From the NCBI GenBank assembly GCA_039545355.1, contig BCJJ01000026.1, forward strand, positions 533,369 to 597,368: a DNA stretch of 64,000 bases. The letters run 5' to 3'. The position numbers were made by a program, and so were the translations under genes. Under the pieces are notes generated by a model. That model was given only the letters and a program-made list of their open reading frames with translations, was not told where the DNA came from and did not search any database. Positions 32,277-42,480 of this stretch are shown here, piece after piece (position 1 is the stretch's first letter; each line of letters begins with the position of its first letter). The stretch comes from Trichosporon coremiiforme. Its lineage: Eukaryota > Basidiomycota > Tremellomycetes > Trichosporonales > Trichosporonaceae.

Positions 32277-34037
32277 ATGGTGCTCATTCGGCAGCCCGAG
32301 CTTGTCGACCCGCTCGATGAGAGGTTTAACCAGGACCCGTTCGACCCAGCATGTGTCAACTCGCTATGGGAGCATCCCAGCCTCCAGAACTTGAAGCTGG
32401 AGTTTCTGCAGGAAGACGCTAAATCGCCGCCATTGTTCTCCATGAACGTGATTCCTGCCTCGGCCACGCCGCCCGACCGACCCAAGACCTCGTCAGAGTC
32501 TGAGTCACCACGCCAAGAGTCCCTGTACTCCAGCCCGAGCCTGACCGCCTCAACACCTCCGCTAACACGGGAACCGTCCCTCGCCTCGTCGTCCGTAGAG
32601 CTGCGCAGTCCGTCGTCCTCGTCACTGGAGGAGTCGACCTCAACATCAACCCCCGCCTCGTCCATCACCACTTCCAAGGCTGCCGCGCGTGCAGCAAAGC
32701 GACGAGCTCGCCGCGAAATCAACAAGGAGAAGCGGCGAGCAGAGGAGGAGGCGAAGACGAAGAAGTCGGATCTGCAAGGATGGGAGATTGCCCTCGACGG
32801 GTTGAAGCAACCCATCAGCGCCAAGCGGGAACTTCGTGCTAGGCGGGAAAGCATTGAGAAGTTCAAGGTCCCGGCCGACCCACAGGTCGCCACACGGACC
32901 GGAGCACCCATCCCGGCAACCGACTTCAGCCTCGATCACAACGTCGCGTCCGCCCTCGTTGAGGAGCTTGTCTCACAGCACGGCGGATGGAGCATCACGT
33001 TCAGCGACCCATCGTACCGCATCTGGGTCTCCTGCGGAAAGAACGCAGCCATCTCGTACAAGCACGTCAGAGGATTGTTCCACCACTACGCCATTGTGTT
33101 CGGCGACCCCGTCTGTTCATCGGAAGTTAAGAAGGACGTCCTGGACCAGTTCCAGACGTACTGCCGAGCGCGTCACTGGCGACTGGCGATGGTTGGCGTC
33201 GGCGCCGAGACGGCAGCTATCGCCTCGGCCGCGCGCTGGAGCACGATCCAGTTCGCGAGCGAGCAGGTCGTGAACCCGCAATCGAACGCAATCCTCGACG
33301 GCACGAACGGAAAGCGCATGCTGTTTACCGTTAAGAAGATGGCCAAGGACGGGGTGCTGCGCATGTACAATCCGGCCGACGGGCGGAACGCCGTGCTCGA
33401 AGCCTTCCTTCAGGGTGTGTACGACGAGTGCTATGCGAGCAAGGAGGCAGCCAAGGGCGAAGCCTCGGCTTACAGCACCAAGCTCCGCATGTTCGACCTG
33501 CCCTACCTGCAGACGTACTTCTACACTGTCGATGCTGACGAGCGGCCGAACGGTATGGCAGCCCTCATGTCCGTCTCGCCCGGACGATACCTCCTCGATC
33601 CCGTCGTTGCAGTCCCCACCGCGCCCGCGGGCACGACCGACTTCCTGACCGTCGCGGCGATGGGCTGGCTCCGCCGCGCCGGCGCAGAGCACATGACGTT
33701 CGGGCTGGAGCCTCAGCGTCTGATCGGCTCCATCGAGGGTCTGCGCAAGCACTGGCACGGCGCAACGCGGCGCGTGAACGCGGCCGCGTTCGACGGCTTC
33801 GGTTTCGCAGGCAAGAAGATGCTGCACGACAAGTTCCATCCAGACCCCAGCCGGACGGAGCCGCTGTATGTCGTGCTCGCCTCGTCGCATAGCATGACTC
33901 AGGCAGACGGCGCGGTCGCGATCTGCGCCGCGACACATATCCGCCCGGGACCCGTCTTCTCCCGCCTCGTCCCGTGGTCGAAGAACCACAGCAGGCTCGA
34001 CCGCGAGCCGGAGCTGCCTGCACCTGAGCGCGATTAG
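32277..34037 (+). CDS. Free-standing DUF2156 (MprF/LPG-synthase C-terminal type) protein, putative aminoacyl-tRNA-dependent lipid or sterol aminoacyltransferase
   Basis: Single exon of 586 residues. The N-terminal 170 residues are Ser/Pro-rich with a basic Arg/Lys helix (KAAARAAKRRARREINKEKR). From about residue 215 to 560 is a DUF2156 domain made of two GNAT-like halves: SQHGGWSITFSDPSYRIWVS, HHYAIVFGDPVCSSEVK, the FQTYCRARHWRLAMVGVG stretch, then KRMLFTVKKMAKDG and the second half with GMAALMSVSPGRYLLDPV. In bacteria this domain moves an amino acid from tRNA to phosphatidylglycerol; in fungi, family members fused to AspRS or standing alone modify ergosterol. No tRNA synthetase domain is present here, so a free-standing transferase is the best reading. 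The substrate is not readable from sequence. There are no membrane segments. Confidence 0.82.
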   Translation: MVLIRQPELVDPLDERFNQDPFDPACVNSLWEHPSLQNLKLEFLQEDAKSPPLFSMNVIPASATPPDRPKTSSESESPRQESLYSSPSLTASTPPLTREPSLASSSVELRSPSSSSLEESTSTSTPASSITTSKAAARAAKRRARREINKEKRRAEEEAKTKKSDLQGWEIALDGLKQPISAKRELRARRESIEKFKVPADPQVATRTGAPIPATDFSLDHNVASALVEELVSQHGGWSITFSDPSYRIWVSCGKNAAISYKHVRGLFHHYAIVFGDPVCSSEVKKDVLDQFQTYCRARHWRLAMVGVGAETAAIASAARWSTIQFASEQVVNPQSNAILDGTNGKRMLFTVKKMAKDGVLRMYNPADGRNAVLEAFLQGVYDECYASKEAAKGEASAYSTKLRMFDLPYLQTYFYTVDADERPNGMAALMSVSPGRYLLDPVVAVPTAPAGTTDFLTVAAMGWLRRAGAEHMTFGLEPQRLIGSIEGLRKHWHGATRRVNAAAFDGFGFAGKKMLHDKFHPDPSRTEPLYVVLASSHSMTQADGAVAICAATHIRPGPVFSRLVPWSKNHSRLDREPELPAPERD

Positions 34038-34185
34038 AATGTCCGATACGGACTGTGCTATCCCTTTCTTGACGCGCACGGCCGCGTGCACCCACGTAGC
34101 CACTTGATAACCTTAGCCATAGTTGTTGTACCAGTACTCCGTATACCTTTAATCTTAGATGTGACACTGTTCTATCTCGTCTATG

Positions 34186-35027
34186 TCACGGGGTTTCGCT
34201 TGCCTGACCTTGTTCCGTACGCGACAGACTGTCTGCCAAGCCACAGAGCGACGCAGCGATTATCGACAGTGGAGCAATGATCGCTGTTGCCACGAAAATC
34301 TGACCCGAGTCGATCTCGAACGTCATGTCCAAGACTAGAACGATCCAATCGTCATCATCGACTCGTGTCAGGCTGGCCAGCCATGTCTCGGGACCGGAGG
34401 GCTTGGACCCCCTGTATCCGAGTAGTCAGCAAACCCGCCAGAATGGACGTCGGCGCTCGGCCGCGGATCGTGGTCGAGGCGACGTCATCGCGGCCATTAA
34501 GGGGAGCGTACAGTACACGGGGTCGGCGAATTGAGGGGTGGACGCCGAGGCCGAGGGAATTGGCCGAGGTCTCGAGGGGGTGAGGCTCGGCACACGCGGA
34601 GCAGACGTGATGCGAGATGCTGGCAACGCAGGTCCCGCTGCTTGCTGCTGGGTGATACGTGCTGCGATGGAGGTGGGGCTGGGGCAGTGACCGTTGGCGT
34701 CCGCGGAGTCGAGACAGATGGTGGACTGTGGGTTAGTCTCCGTCGGTGTCATGAGCGGATGTCCGCGCTCGAGAACTATCTCCGTTTCCACAACTGCAAC
34801 CTCTTATTCCCGGGAGAGTATCAGTGTAGGCTTCTTCCTACGCATGGCACCGGAACCGCCAAAATGAAGTATTGAGAAAATTCGGACAAACCTTCAAGGC
34901 TGGGGGTTCTCAGGGAATGAGCCAGGCACACGCCCCACACGCGATTATCTCGAACAGGCGTTTCCTTGCAAGGATCTCCTTGCGATGAGCCCAGTCTGCT
35001 GTCCGAGAGAAACGCCACGAGCTCCAT
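34186..35027 (-). CDS. Possible minus-strand spliced gene with a C-terminal hydrophobic segment (weak)
   Basis: Three minus-strand pieces look protein-like but I cannot join them with confident splice sites: 35027-34821 (begins MELVAFLSD), 34791-34426 (Ser/Thr/Pro-rich, about 120 residues) and a final piece of about 78 codons ending at TGA 34186-34188 that contains ATAIIAPLSIIAASLCGLA, a plausible membrane helix. A 70-residue plus-strand frame overlaps the same DNA (34325-34534), so strand and reality are both uncertain. No family was recognised. Confidence 0.2.
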
Positions 35028-35806
35028 TCCGAATCAAGCTGAGGAGGACGGTCTCACAGTTCGGATTGGGCATTAACCGATAGGCCAATGCATTGGTGGT
35101 CGCTGATCGCGAACCGGCTGATCAGTTTTCACTCGCTTCGTTCATTTTGACGGTTGAGCATCACAGATGTCCAATACCTGCAAAACGTGAACACTATTAT
35201 CAGTCATTTCAAATAAGGTACGGCCTCTTTTGCATACCGAGCGTCGAAATGGACTGAACCGCCCCCAGGCATCTCGGCAACCTCGAGGTCAAGGTCTTCA
35301 GCATATCAAAGTGTTCCTGTACATACACCGAGGCGGTCGAACTCGACGCCGTTGGAAGGGGAAGGAACGTTAGTTTACGATCTGTAGTGGAGCGATCAAA
35401 CTCTCCTTGCAGAGGTGCGAAGCTGCCGGTGAGGAGTGGTCGATAGAGAGTGCCATGTCAAGCCTGACTGGACGATGAACTCACCGGCAGGAGCCCTGCG
35501 CGTCGCTGTTGTACCAGGAGTAGCACAGCGAAGGGTCGCCGCACTGACCGCAGTGGTGACGCATTGAAAAGTCTGCGACGCCTGAGGTGAATAGGAAGTA
35601 GAAGAGAGCGGTGGGAGGCATCGTTTTCCGTGCGTTCACTCCTCCCTCTCAAGGGGCCAACATCTGACGTGACAGCGGCAATCACAGCATCACGATCTCG
35701 TGGTGCTCTAATGAGTTTGACGCATGCCTATGCTCATCACAACGCCGCAACTTCTCTTGTGGGTTTGTCGGCTCAAGATCTTTGCCGTAAGTCAGTCAGT
35801 ACGGTA
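35028..35806. other. Left flank of the Tc1-type element; no gene seen
   Basis: Roughly 780 bp without a convincing frame or RNA. It ends at the TA dinucleotide (35805-35806) that borders the transposon. Confidence 0.35.
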
Positions 35807-35833
35807 AACTAGGGTCACAGGTTAAGTCGAACG
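35807..35833 (+). repeat. Left terminal inverted repeat, 27 bp
   Basis: Exact reverse complement of 37537-37563; identity stops abruptly after 27 bp. Preceded by TA. Confidence 0.95.
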
Positions 35834-35980
35834 AGTGGTGCCACAAACGAGGCCGTGAACTGTCGACCTCGCTGCAACCACGAATAACTCATGCATATGC
35901 ATGTTTCTTGCTCTATAAACAGTTGTTCCACGTGCATGGGAGTCTTGGTAACCTATATACGAAGCATGGTGCACCTGGGA

Positions 35981-37121
35981 TCAATACTTAATGTGTCCTC
36001 CATTAGCAGAGATGGTGTCCTTGATCCTGTTAGGCATGGACATGATAAGTCGGTCGATCTCATTCTGATCATAGGTGTTCCAGAGCTCCGTAGCGGCAGC
36101 GAATAGCCCCTACTGGGTGGTGGGACGAGGGTTGAGACGGGCCAGGCGGCGCTTGAGGTTGCTCCAAAGGTTCTCAATGGGGTTGAGGCAAGGAGAGCAG
36201 GGAGGGTGAGGCAGGAAGCGCATGCCAAGTTGCTCTGCCTTGCCACGGGTGGCCTTGGCTGTGTGGACGACAGCGTTGTCCTCTACAACCCAGGGCAAGC
36301 CATAACCACGCCACTGAGTCTTGACACGCTTCCAGCAATCAAACAACTCCTTCTCAGTCACCTGGGTGCGATAGATGGCCGCATTGACTCCCTTGCGCTT
36401 GGAGGTCGACTGGGAGGTGTCAAACCACACCAGCTTCGACTTGCCGCCATACCAGATAGCCCCCCAGCACATAATCGACCCACAGCTCGATCTGAAGGTG
36501 TACTGGATGTACCTGAGTGTCAGCACTCTTCCACAGCATGTAGAACGTCAGGAAAGACACTCACCGCTCATTGGCACGGTCAGAACCGATGGGGCGCGTC
36601 ACATATGCTCTGTGGAGCTGGTCAATGTAGAGAGGGACCTCGTCACAGAAGATCACCTTCCTCCACTCTTGGAAGAGTCGCTGCTGCTCAAGAGCATAAG
36701 CGAGACGCTTCTCCTTGTGAAGGGGGCTTAGATACGGCCGCACAAGAGCCACAAAGCGGCCATAACCAAGCTGGCGACGTGCACGGCGCAGAGTCATGAG
36801 AGAGAGGACAATGTCTCTGTCTGCAAGAGTGTCCAACACCTCACGATTGCTGGCGAAGGGCTGAGCCTCAAAGACCTCGTAGATCGCTCTGAGGTTGTCG
36901 GGAGTGAGCTTGGTGTGGCTGCGGGGGATGCGGATCCCCTGGACAGGGTTCAGAACAGCCAGAGCAGGTGGAATGAGAGCCTGGAGGCGAGCTAACATCA
37001 CACAGTAACCCACAGTGCTCTTGGCGATGTTGTACTCCCAGGCGACAGAGGAATAGCTGCGGTAGCGAGCCAAGGACGCAATCTTGGCGCGGCGGCGAGG
37101 TGTGAGGCAAGGGCGAGGCAT
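35981..37121 (-). pseudogene. Tc1-type (DD34E) transposase with one premature stop
   Basis: Two exons, 37121-36565 and from 36512 on, joined across a 52-nt GTGAGT...CTGACACTCAG intron. The N-terminus (MPRPCLTPRRRAKI) leads into a helix-turn-helix DNA-binding region. The DDE catalytic core is clear: VIFCDEVPLYID, then VVEDNAVVHT and LNPIENLW, with 34 residues between the second Asp and the Glu. The frame meets TAG at 36112-36110, right after a CAG codon. Beyond it, the same frame runs another 42 codons to TGA (35983-35981), with the usual family ending (LIMSMPNR then ISANGG). The stop therefore removes the last 42 residues but leaves the whole catalytic triad. An upstream in-frame ATG at 37169 is an alternative start. 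Confidence 0.88.
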
Positions 37122-37536
37122 AGCTGCAAGTTCTGATGAGGTAGAGCTGTTGTGGAAGAGAAGTGGCACTCAAGGAGGCTTATATGCCACAAAGATGGAC
37201 AGTCGGACGGACTCCGCTGCCGATATGCATGGTTTCGACTCAATTCTTGGATTTTCCAAAAGCCCAGCTTCGGAGCTTGATACATGAAAGATTTGGGGCA
37301 AGCACAGGCCTCGGTGGCTGAGATCTAGGGCGATAAGGAGGGTGGTGACATGCAGCTTTATTGTGGTGGTGTGGTGGCCAGTATGCACGGTGCGCTCTGC
37401 AGCTCCATTTGTCCGAGCTGCCAAGCATTCCTTTCGGCTCTACGCGGAGTTTCTAGGCATAAAGAGTACCGTTGCATGAGTTATGGATCAGAACATGAGC
37501 CACGGCGAGGTTGACGATGACGGGACCGTGCGCATC

Positions 37537-37563
37537 CGTTCGACTTAACCTGTGACCCTAGTT
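37537..37563 (-). repeat. Right terminal inverted repeat, 27 bp
   Basis: Mirror copy of the left terminal repeat; followed by TA at 37564-37565. Confidence 0.95.
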
Positions 37564-38373
37564 TAGAACTCGTTGGGTCACCGTCGGTGGTGGGAGCTAC
37601 TTGTGGCATGCTCTCGCCGTCATTGCACGGATTGCTCCGTAACTGTCGTGAGTGAAACGTACTTCAGTGCAGTCAGCGCTATGCCGCACTCCCCTTGGAG
37701 CCTCAATAACAGTCTTAATGCCACAAGCTGACATCGAGACGCATATTGGAGGCTATGCGGGGCCGTGGACATCGGCACGTGTGACAGATGGCATTCTTCC
37801 CGTTCGCAGTGGTGCATTCGGGGAAGATGGTGATTATGAAGAGCATGAGCTGCGGAAGACCAAGCAAGCGTCCGTCATGTTTGTCGGAGACTTTATGCTT
37901 ATCTCAGCTGTGGAGTACGGATCAGCTTTGCGGCGTGAGATAGCACAGCCGTATGCTTGCGCAGCGTCCGGTACTTTCCGCTTCAGGCTCGTTATCGCTC
38001 CAACCCGTCTCAAGTGTTTCCGTCTTCGGACCTGCTCTTAATTCTCTCGAAGTACGCACCTGACAGCTGACGGGATGCACAGAGTACCTCCCTGGTGCTG
38101 CCTGAGGAGACACTGACGTGAGTGTCAATTTAGAGGGTTCGGAGCAGGCGGCGCACGGAGGTTCGGACCGTCATGTGACGCTCGTGACGGGGACGGTTGA
38201 CCGCCGAGCAAGGCACCGTTCCCCGATTTAGCACTGCTGCAACATCGGAGCACGAGGTTCCCCCATCTTCCGTGCATCTCGTTCCATCCCCTTAATGCAT
38301 TGCGACAGATGCTGTTGAGAGTATCCCCACCGACTTCATCGATCTCTTCTCTCTTGCCCAATCGATACTCATC
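37564..38373. other. Right flank of the transposon; promoter of the next gene
   Basis: No gene is supported. A 130-codon plus-strand frame (37652-38041) has no recognisable motif and poor start context. The last 100 bp probably contain the promoter and leader of the gene starting at 38,374. Confidence 0.35.
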
Positions 38374-38811
38374 ATGAGCGCCACCGCAGCCTACCTTCCT
38401 CCCACCTCGGACCCGACAAGGCCAAAGCGCGGCCACCACGTCGAAGTGTACTTGCAGAGCTTCGCGGGCAGACCAAGTGAGCGTGAGACGGAGGCCAAGC
38501 GCTGGAAAGCGGCCGGCGTCGACGGCTCAATCAAGGTGCACTACCTGAACCTGCTGCTCGTCTCCCTCGCCGTCGTGCAGATCAAGGGAGCTCTGAGCTG
38601 GAAGATGCGGGAGACAGCCATCAGCAGCGAGGACAGCGCAAAGATGAGCGCCGAGCTCAAGAAGCTGGAGGCTGAAGGTAACCAGCTGCAAGCCGAGGCC
38701 AACGAGATCTTCGCCAAGGCCGACGCCGAGCTGGACGCTTTTTCTCGCCCGGCGGGGATCGAGTCGCGCAAGCGCACGCGACGCACAACCCAGGACACGA
38801 AGGACGACTAG
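38374..38811 (+). CDS. Small unrecognised protein with a C-terminal coiled coil
   Basis: Single exon, 145 residues. The middle has a short hydrophobic stretch (VHYLNLLLVSLAVVQIKGAL) that might be membrane-associated. Residues 85-125 form a strongly helical, heptad-like segment (SAELKKLEAEGNQLQAEANE), followed by a basic, Lys/Arg-rich tail. Codon use is like that of the neighbouring genes. I do not recognise the family. Start context (ATCATGAGC) is acceptable, and no intron is needed. Confidence 0.5.
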   Translation: MSATAAYLPPTSDPTRPKRGHHVEVYLQSFAGRPSERETEAKRWKAAGVDGSIKVHYLNLLLVSLAVVQIKGALSWKMRETAISSEDSAKMSAELKKLEAEGNQLQAEANEIFAKADAELDAFSRPAGIESRKRTRRTTQDTKDD

Positions 38812-39827
38812 CGAGGGCGAACTGCTATACGAACATACTCCGGGCTCTGATTGCTGTCTTACGGCATCGCGCAGGCGACTCCACACCGGTGACCTTTTAC
38901 ACCAACATGCTTCCTCACGGTTACGAGCTCCCACGCCAACTTTTTGATCGACAGCCTTTGAACGGCCGCCGCGTCGCAGATGGCGGTCGGGCAACTTCTC
39001 ACGTGCACAGCAGAGGCTCTTATATACGACGCGCATGCATCGTTCGATACAACTGGGCTCGCTTGCAGTGAAGGGGGGGGAGGGGGGGGGACTAGCGTGT
39101 TTGGACTCAGACTAGCAGTTTAGTGCTTGGAGCCCATGGTGGTGATGGGCCTGAATGCGGCTTAGACTCGAGCTAGAGGATTCCTCCGGTTTTCGAGTTG
39201 CCGAAGCAATGTTCTGGGGCACAGCTCATGCAACTCTCAGAACAGCGTCTTGCGATGCACTCACGACTACTGGAGATGTGCAGATACGGTCTTGCGATGC
39301 ATGGTACAGATCACAGCGATCACAGGCGTCAGGGCGCCAGGCGCCCTGACTGATGCTCGTCCTAGTCCACGCGGTTATCAGCCCACAAGCCAATGCCCTT
39401 AAGGCTTTCTTTCTACGCCCTTCAACGAATGCACTGAAGGCATCTCACGAATTGGGCGCGGGCTACGGAGGGCTTCCCAGCCAGGCCTGAGCCGGACATG
39501 AGGATTGCACTAAGGCCGTCTAGCAGGAGGATGGACTGCAGCAAAATAGAGCGGGCGGGAGTCTGCCACAGGCCGAATATGGCTAGGCACTACGCTACGC
39601 CATGCTCTGCGCTCTGAGCCCAGCGGCGCGTAGCGTAGCTTGCGCGCTAGCGCAGGATGAGCGACCGGCACGTCTGGCACTGTTGCCGGCTTCCCCACGA
39701 TCCCCATTCGGAGGCCCACTAGCATATTAGTGCCCATCGTGCAGCGACATATAGGTCTGTGTCGTGGGGTGTCTCCTCCGTTCGCCCCACCCTCTAAACC
39801 AGCTTCCGGTTGGCAGTACCTTGCAGC
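38812..39827. other. Intergenic region; no gene seen, purine tract at 39073-39090
   Basis: Nothing codes convincingly. A purine tract of eight G, A and nine G occurs at 39073-39090, and a short GGCGCCAGGCGCC palindrome near 39331-39343. Confidence 0.35.
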
Positions 39828-40355
39828 ATGAGCAGCGTCATGTCGACCCCGCCGTCGTCGCTCGAGTCACCATCCGTAAACCTGCCCGGGTACCCCCTCC
39901 CGCTCCAGCGTTCGACGACATCGCCTTCCTCAGCGCCCACCACGGGGTCGCTCAGGAAGAGTCGCTCCCTTCTCTTCTGGAAGGAGCGGAAGGGATCGCG
40001 TTCCTCCGGCCGGTCACGGGCCGACAGCTCGACAGGCTCGCAGAGTGCCCTGCGCCTCGACACCGGACCTGAGGTCGCTGAGCCCGACACGCGGCTTCCC
40101 GACGTCGCGGAACTACCCCCAGCCCCTCCAATCCCCGCGATCCCACCACAGCCAGAGGTAAAGGTGTCCGAGATCAACCTTGGCTTCGTGCGATTCTACA
40201 AAGTCAAGGTCAAGGGGCCCAATGGCAGCCACACGGGGTACACGCCTGCGCCGCCGCGGAATCCCAAGACGCCTAAGTCGCCCTCAAAGAAGAAGAAGAA
40301 GCAGGATGAAGGCCCGCGACCGTCCCGCTTCGTCCTTGGCACGCTGGCTGCGTAG
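39828..40355 (+). CDS. Unrecognised Ser/Pro-rich protein
   Basis: Single exon, 175 residues, starting at ATG 39828 (context GCAGCATGAGC). The first half is Ser/Pro/Thr-rich with a basic patch (LRKSRSLLFWKERKGSRSSG), followed by a Pro-rich stretch (AELPPAPPIPAIPPQPEVKV). A short ordered-looking segment, NLGFVRFYKVKVKGPNGSHTG, precedes a Lys-rich tail (SPSKKKKKQDEGPRPSR). Such composition suggests a disordered regulatory or nucleic-acid-associated protein. No family recognised. Confidence 0.5.
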   Translation: MSSVMSTPPSSLESPSVNLPGYPLPLQRSTTSPSSAPTTGSLRKSRSLLFWKERKGSRSSGRSRADSSTGSQSALRLDTGPEVAEPDTRLPDVAELPPAPPIPAIPPQPEVKVSEINLGFVRFYKVKVKGPNGSHTGYTPAPPRNPKTPKSPSKKKKKQDEGPRPSRFVLGTLAA

Positions 40356-41789
40356 GATGCTCCCCCGCCCACGGTTGTTGATGGCCACTCGAAGGTGCTT
40401 CGAGCTCATCAACTAACCACCCCGATACTACACCCCCACGATCATGACGATGAACGGCTCAGCCCTCGCTAGCTCAGACGCGCACCCTTCCCTCTTTCAA
40501 CCTTTGTTAGAATACTTGCTCAGCCGATATTGTAGGATAGTCCGGAACACGGCGACCCGGATACATGTAACTTTGATCTCGCAGCGACGTCTTCACGGTC
40601 TACGCGCACTGTTGTCAGAAATGCGAATGCGAGAGGTCGATGGGCAAGGTTTCAGCACTACTTGTGTAGTCCAGGGGCCACCGAGTTGCTGATCCCATTC
40701 AGCCAGCTACTCATGCTACTCACCAGCGGAAACAGATGACGAAATGGCTGCGCTAGGACGGGAGATGTCAACCCTCGGGTGCTCGGCTGGGTAGGCTGGT
40801 GAGGCAAAGAGAGATCGGTGAGGCCCGTATCAATTGCCGCACCGGAACAACGAACACGGTTTTGTGCGTAATGGGGACAGGTGGCCATTGAGCATCCGTT
40901 ATCAGCGAAGTCTCCAGAGGGCGACGAAGTTGAGCCCTGATACGGCCATTGGGTCCGTGTTCGTGGAGTCGGCGTGTAGACGGGATCTGAGCGCGAGAGC
41001 GAGGTCCCAGTGCTTCACCTGGGATCCGCGAAGGCAGCGCACCTCGCCTTTGCTTCAATGCTTGAGTGCTGCGTGGACGAGGCTGTGCTCCGGCACCGCC
41101 TCTGGGCGCTCGAATGCAACAGCACGTTCCACCTGACATGTCTCGAGAGCCCGCTTTGGGCTGCATGTAGTTGCACTGCCCGACCTGCGAGGACGTGAGG
41201 ACAGACCTAAGGTCGTGAACGACATGATGATCCGCAGACGAGAACGACAACGGAGCCCCACCACACGCAAGGTACAGATTAGTGTTAAGGGGTAGTGGGG
41301 AGCGATCCCGGAGAGGATCCGACGCACGTTGTTGGATGTCTGAATGCTGTATGCTGCAAAAGGTTATGTACGGCATCTCGGACGGATCGAATTAACTGAT
41401 AAAACAGCCCTGGACTGTCACGCCAGTGCCCCTCACCTTGCCTGCACTTCGGTCCGCGACCATCACCTGACGGCATGCTTGTTCTTTTGACTCGTCTCTC
41501 CGAGCAGAGCTCCGGACCGACAGACAATGCTGTCTTGTCTCTTATAGCGACGGGCTACACGTTCTCGGGTGCCCGTTTATCCCACGAGTAACTACACTTG
41601 CCCACTTTCGCCCTCTTTCACCTATACACCCGGCAGGATGATCGCCGATACTCCGCGGCGAGGCGGATGCGGTTCCTGCGGGCGCAAGGTGGAACGCTCG
41701 TCCGGAGGAACAGACTGGCACCGAGAAGACACCCAACGAGACCGAGTGAAGCGGCGCCGGCGCCATGGCCGCCATCCGCATGGCGAAGC
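40356..41789. other. Intergenic region before the RING cluster; no gene seen
   Basis: Several frames of 60-200 codons overlap on both strands here, but none has conserved motifs, and they mutually exclude one another. Confidence 0.35.
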
Positions 41790-42480
41790 ATGTGCCGGAG
41801 GATCACGGGTTCGCTATTCTGCAAGTTGCTCCATCTCCTGGAGGGAGCTGACACCAGATGTTTCAACCTCCTCGGCATCTTCTTCCTCCTCGAGATCGTG
41901 GCGATTGGCCTCAACGCTGCCGCCATCGTGAACATGTCTGACCGGACGCGGTACGCACGGCACGGCGCCGACCTCCTGCGCAAGCTGTCCCCGGTGCAGG
42001 ACGCCATGCTGGCCCTGGGCGTGGTCCACTGGCTGTCGTGGATCGCGCGTTTCCCAATCACGGCACGGGAGGAACATGTCGTCGAAGCCAGGGAGTAAGA
42101 GGGCGCAGAAGCAGTCGCCCCCGCCTCCATCGAGGAGTGCATGCACGCGCCCGAGCCGGAACGCTTCCGCGACTTCGTGTACGCAATTCCCCCCCATACC
42201 CTCCCCCCGACAGAAGCTGCCTGCCCCACCTGTGTCAAGCCCTTCGCCCCCCCTGAACGAGGGCAAGTCGTGGTTATCCAGACACATGTTCGTGGGCCAG
42301 ATCGCCGAAGGCACCGCGCTGTGGCAATTCCAGTGCGGACACACTTTCGACGTCGACTGCCTCGATGCGAGGTTCAAGGAGGGGCACATGGACTGCCCTG
42401 TCTGCGCTGGTCAAGCGCCACTGCGCAGTACTGTACGTCCATGTTGCCCAAACCCCGGAGGTGCAGGTGACCGATGCTAA
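41790..42480 (+). pseudogene. Decayed membrane RING-finger gene, paralogue of the two downstream genes
   Basis: The frame from ATG 41790 encodes hydrophobic segments (FNLLGIFFLLEIVAIGLNAAAI; MLALGVVHWLSWIARFP) and then meets TAA at 42096-42098. The same frame continues beyond the stop to the first RING cysteine pair (ACPTCVKPF). The remaining RING half (QFQCGHTFDVDCLDARF ... CPVC) is in another frame, so a one-base shift is needed, most easily at the seven-C run 42247-42253. Both lesions are inferred to have broken one ancestral gene, because order and spacing match the intact copies. The second His ligand of the RING-H2 pattern is also replaced (CGHTFD versus CGHVFH). A sequencing error could explain the shift but not the stop. 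Confidence 0.68.

Larger units (their letters stand above)
35807..37563 (-). mobile_element. Complete Tc1/mariner-type DNA transposon
   Basis: The 1757-bp element is bounded by perfect 27-bp terminal inverted repeats, AACTAGGG... at the left and ...CCCTAGTT at the right, and flanked on both sides by TA, the usual Tc1/mariner target duplication. It encodes one transposase on the minus strand. Identical repeats suggest a fairly recent insertion. Non-coding stretches of about 150 bp and 440 bp separate the gene from the ends. Confidence 0.92.

Noticed and set aside
34300..34365. tRNA-like element with a perfect 7-bp end pairing (GAGTCGA/TCGACTC) and a TTCGA loop on the minus strand
   Set aside because: The enclosed length is about 59 nt and no T-stem or D-arm pairs, so it cannot fold as a tRNA.
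36110..37169. The two transposase frames as two separate genes
   Set aside because: They join in phase over a good 52-nt intron and together give one complete DDE transposase.
42076..42480. Separate small RING protein starting at 42076
   Set aside because: It lacks the first cysteine pair, which is in the other frame; homology with copies 2 and 3 shows that it is the end of a broken larger gene.
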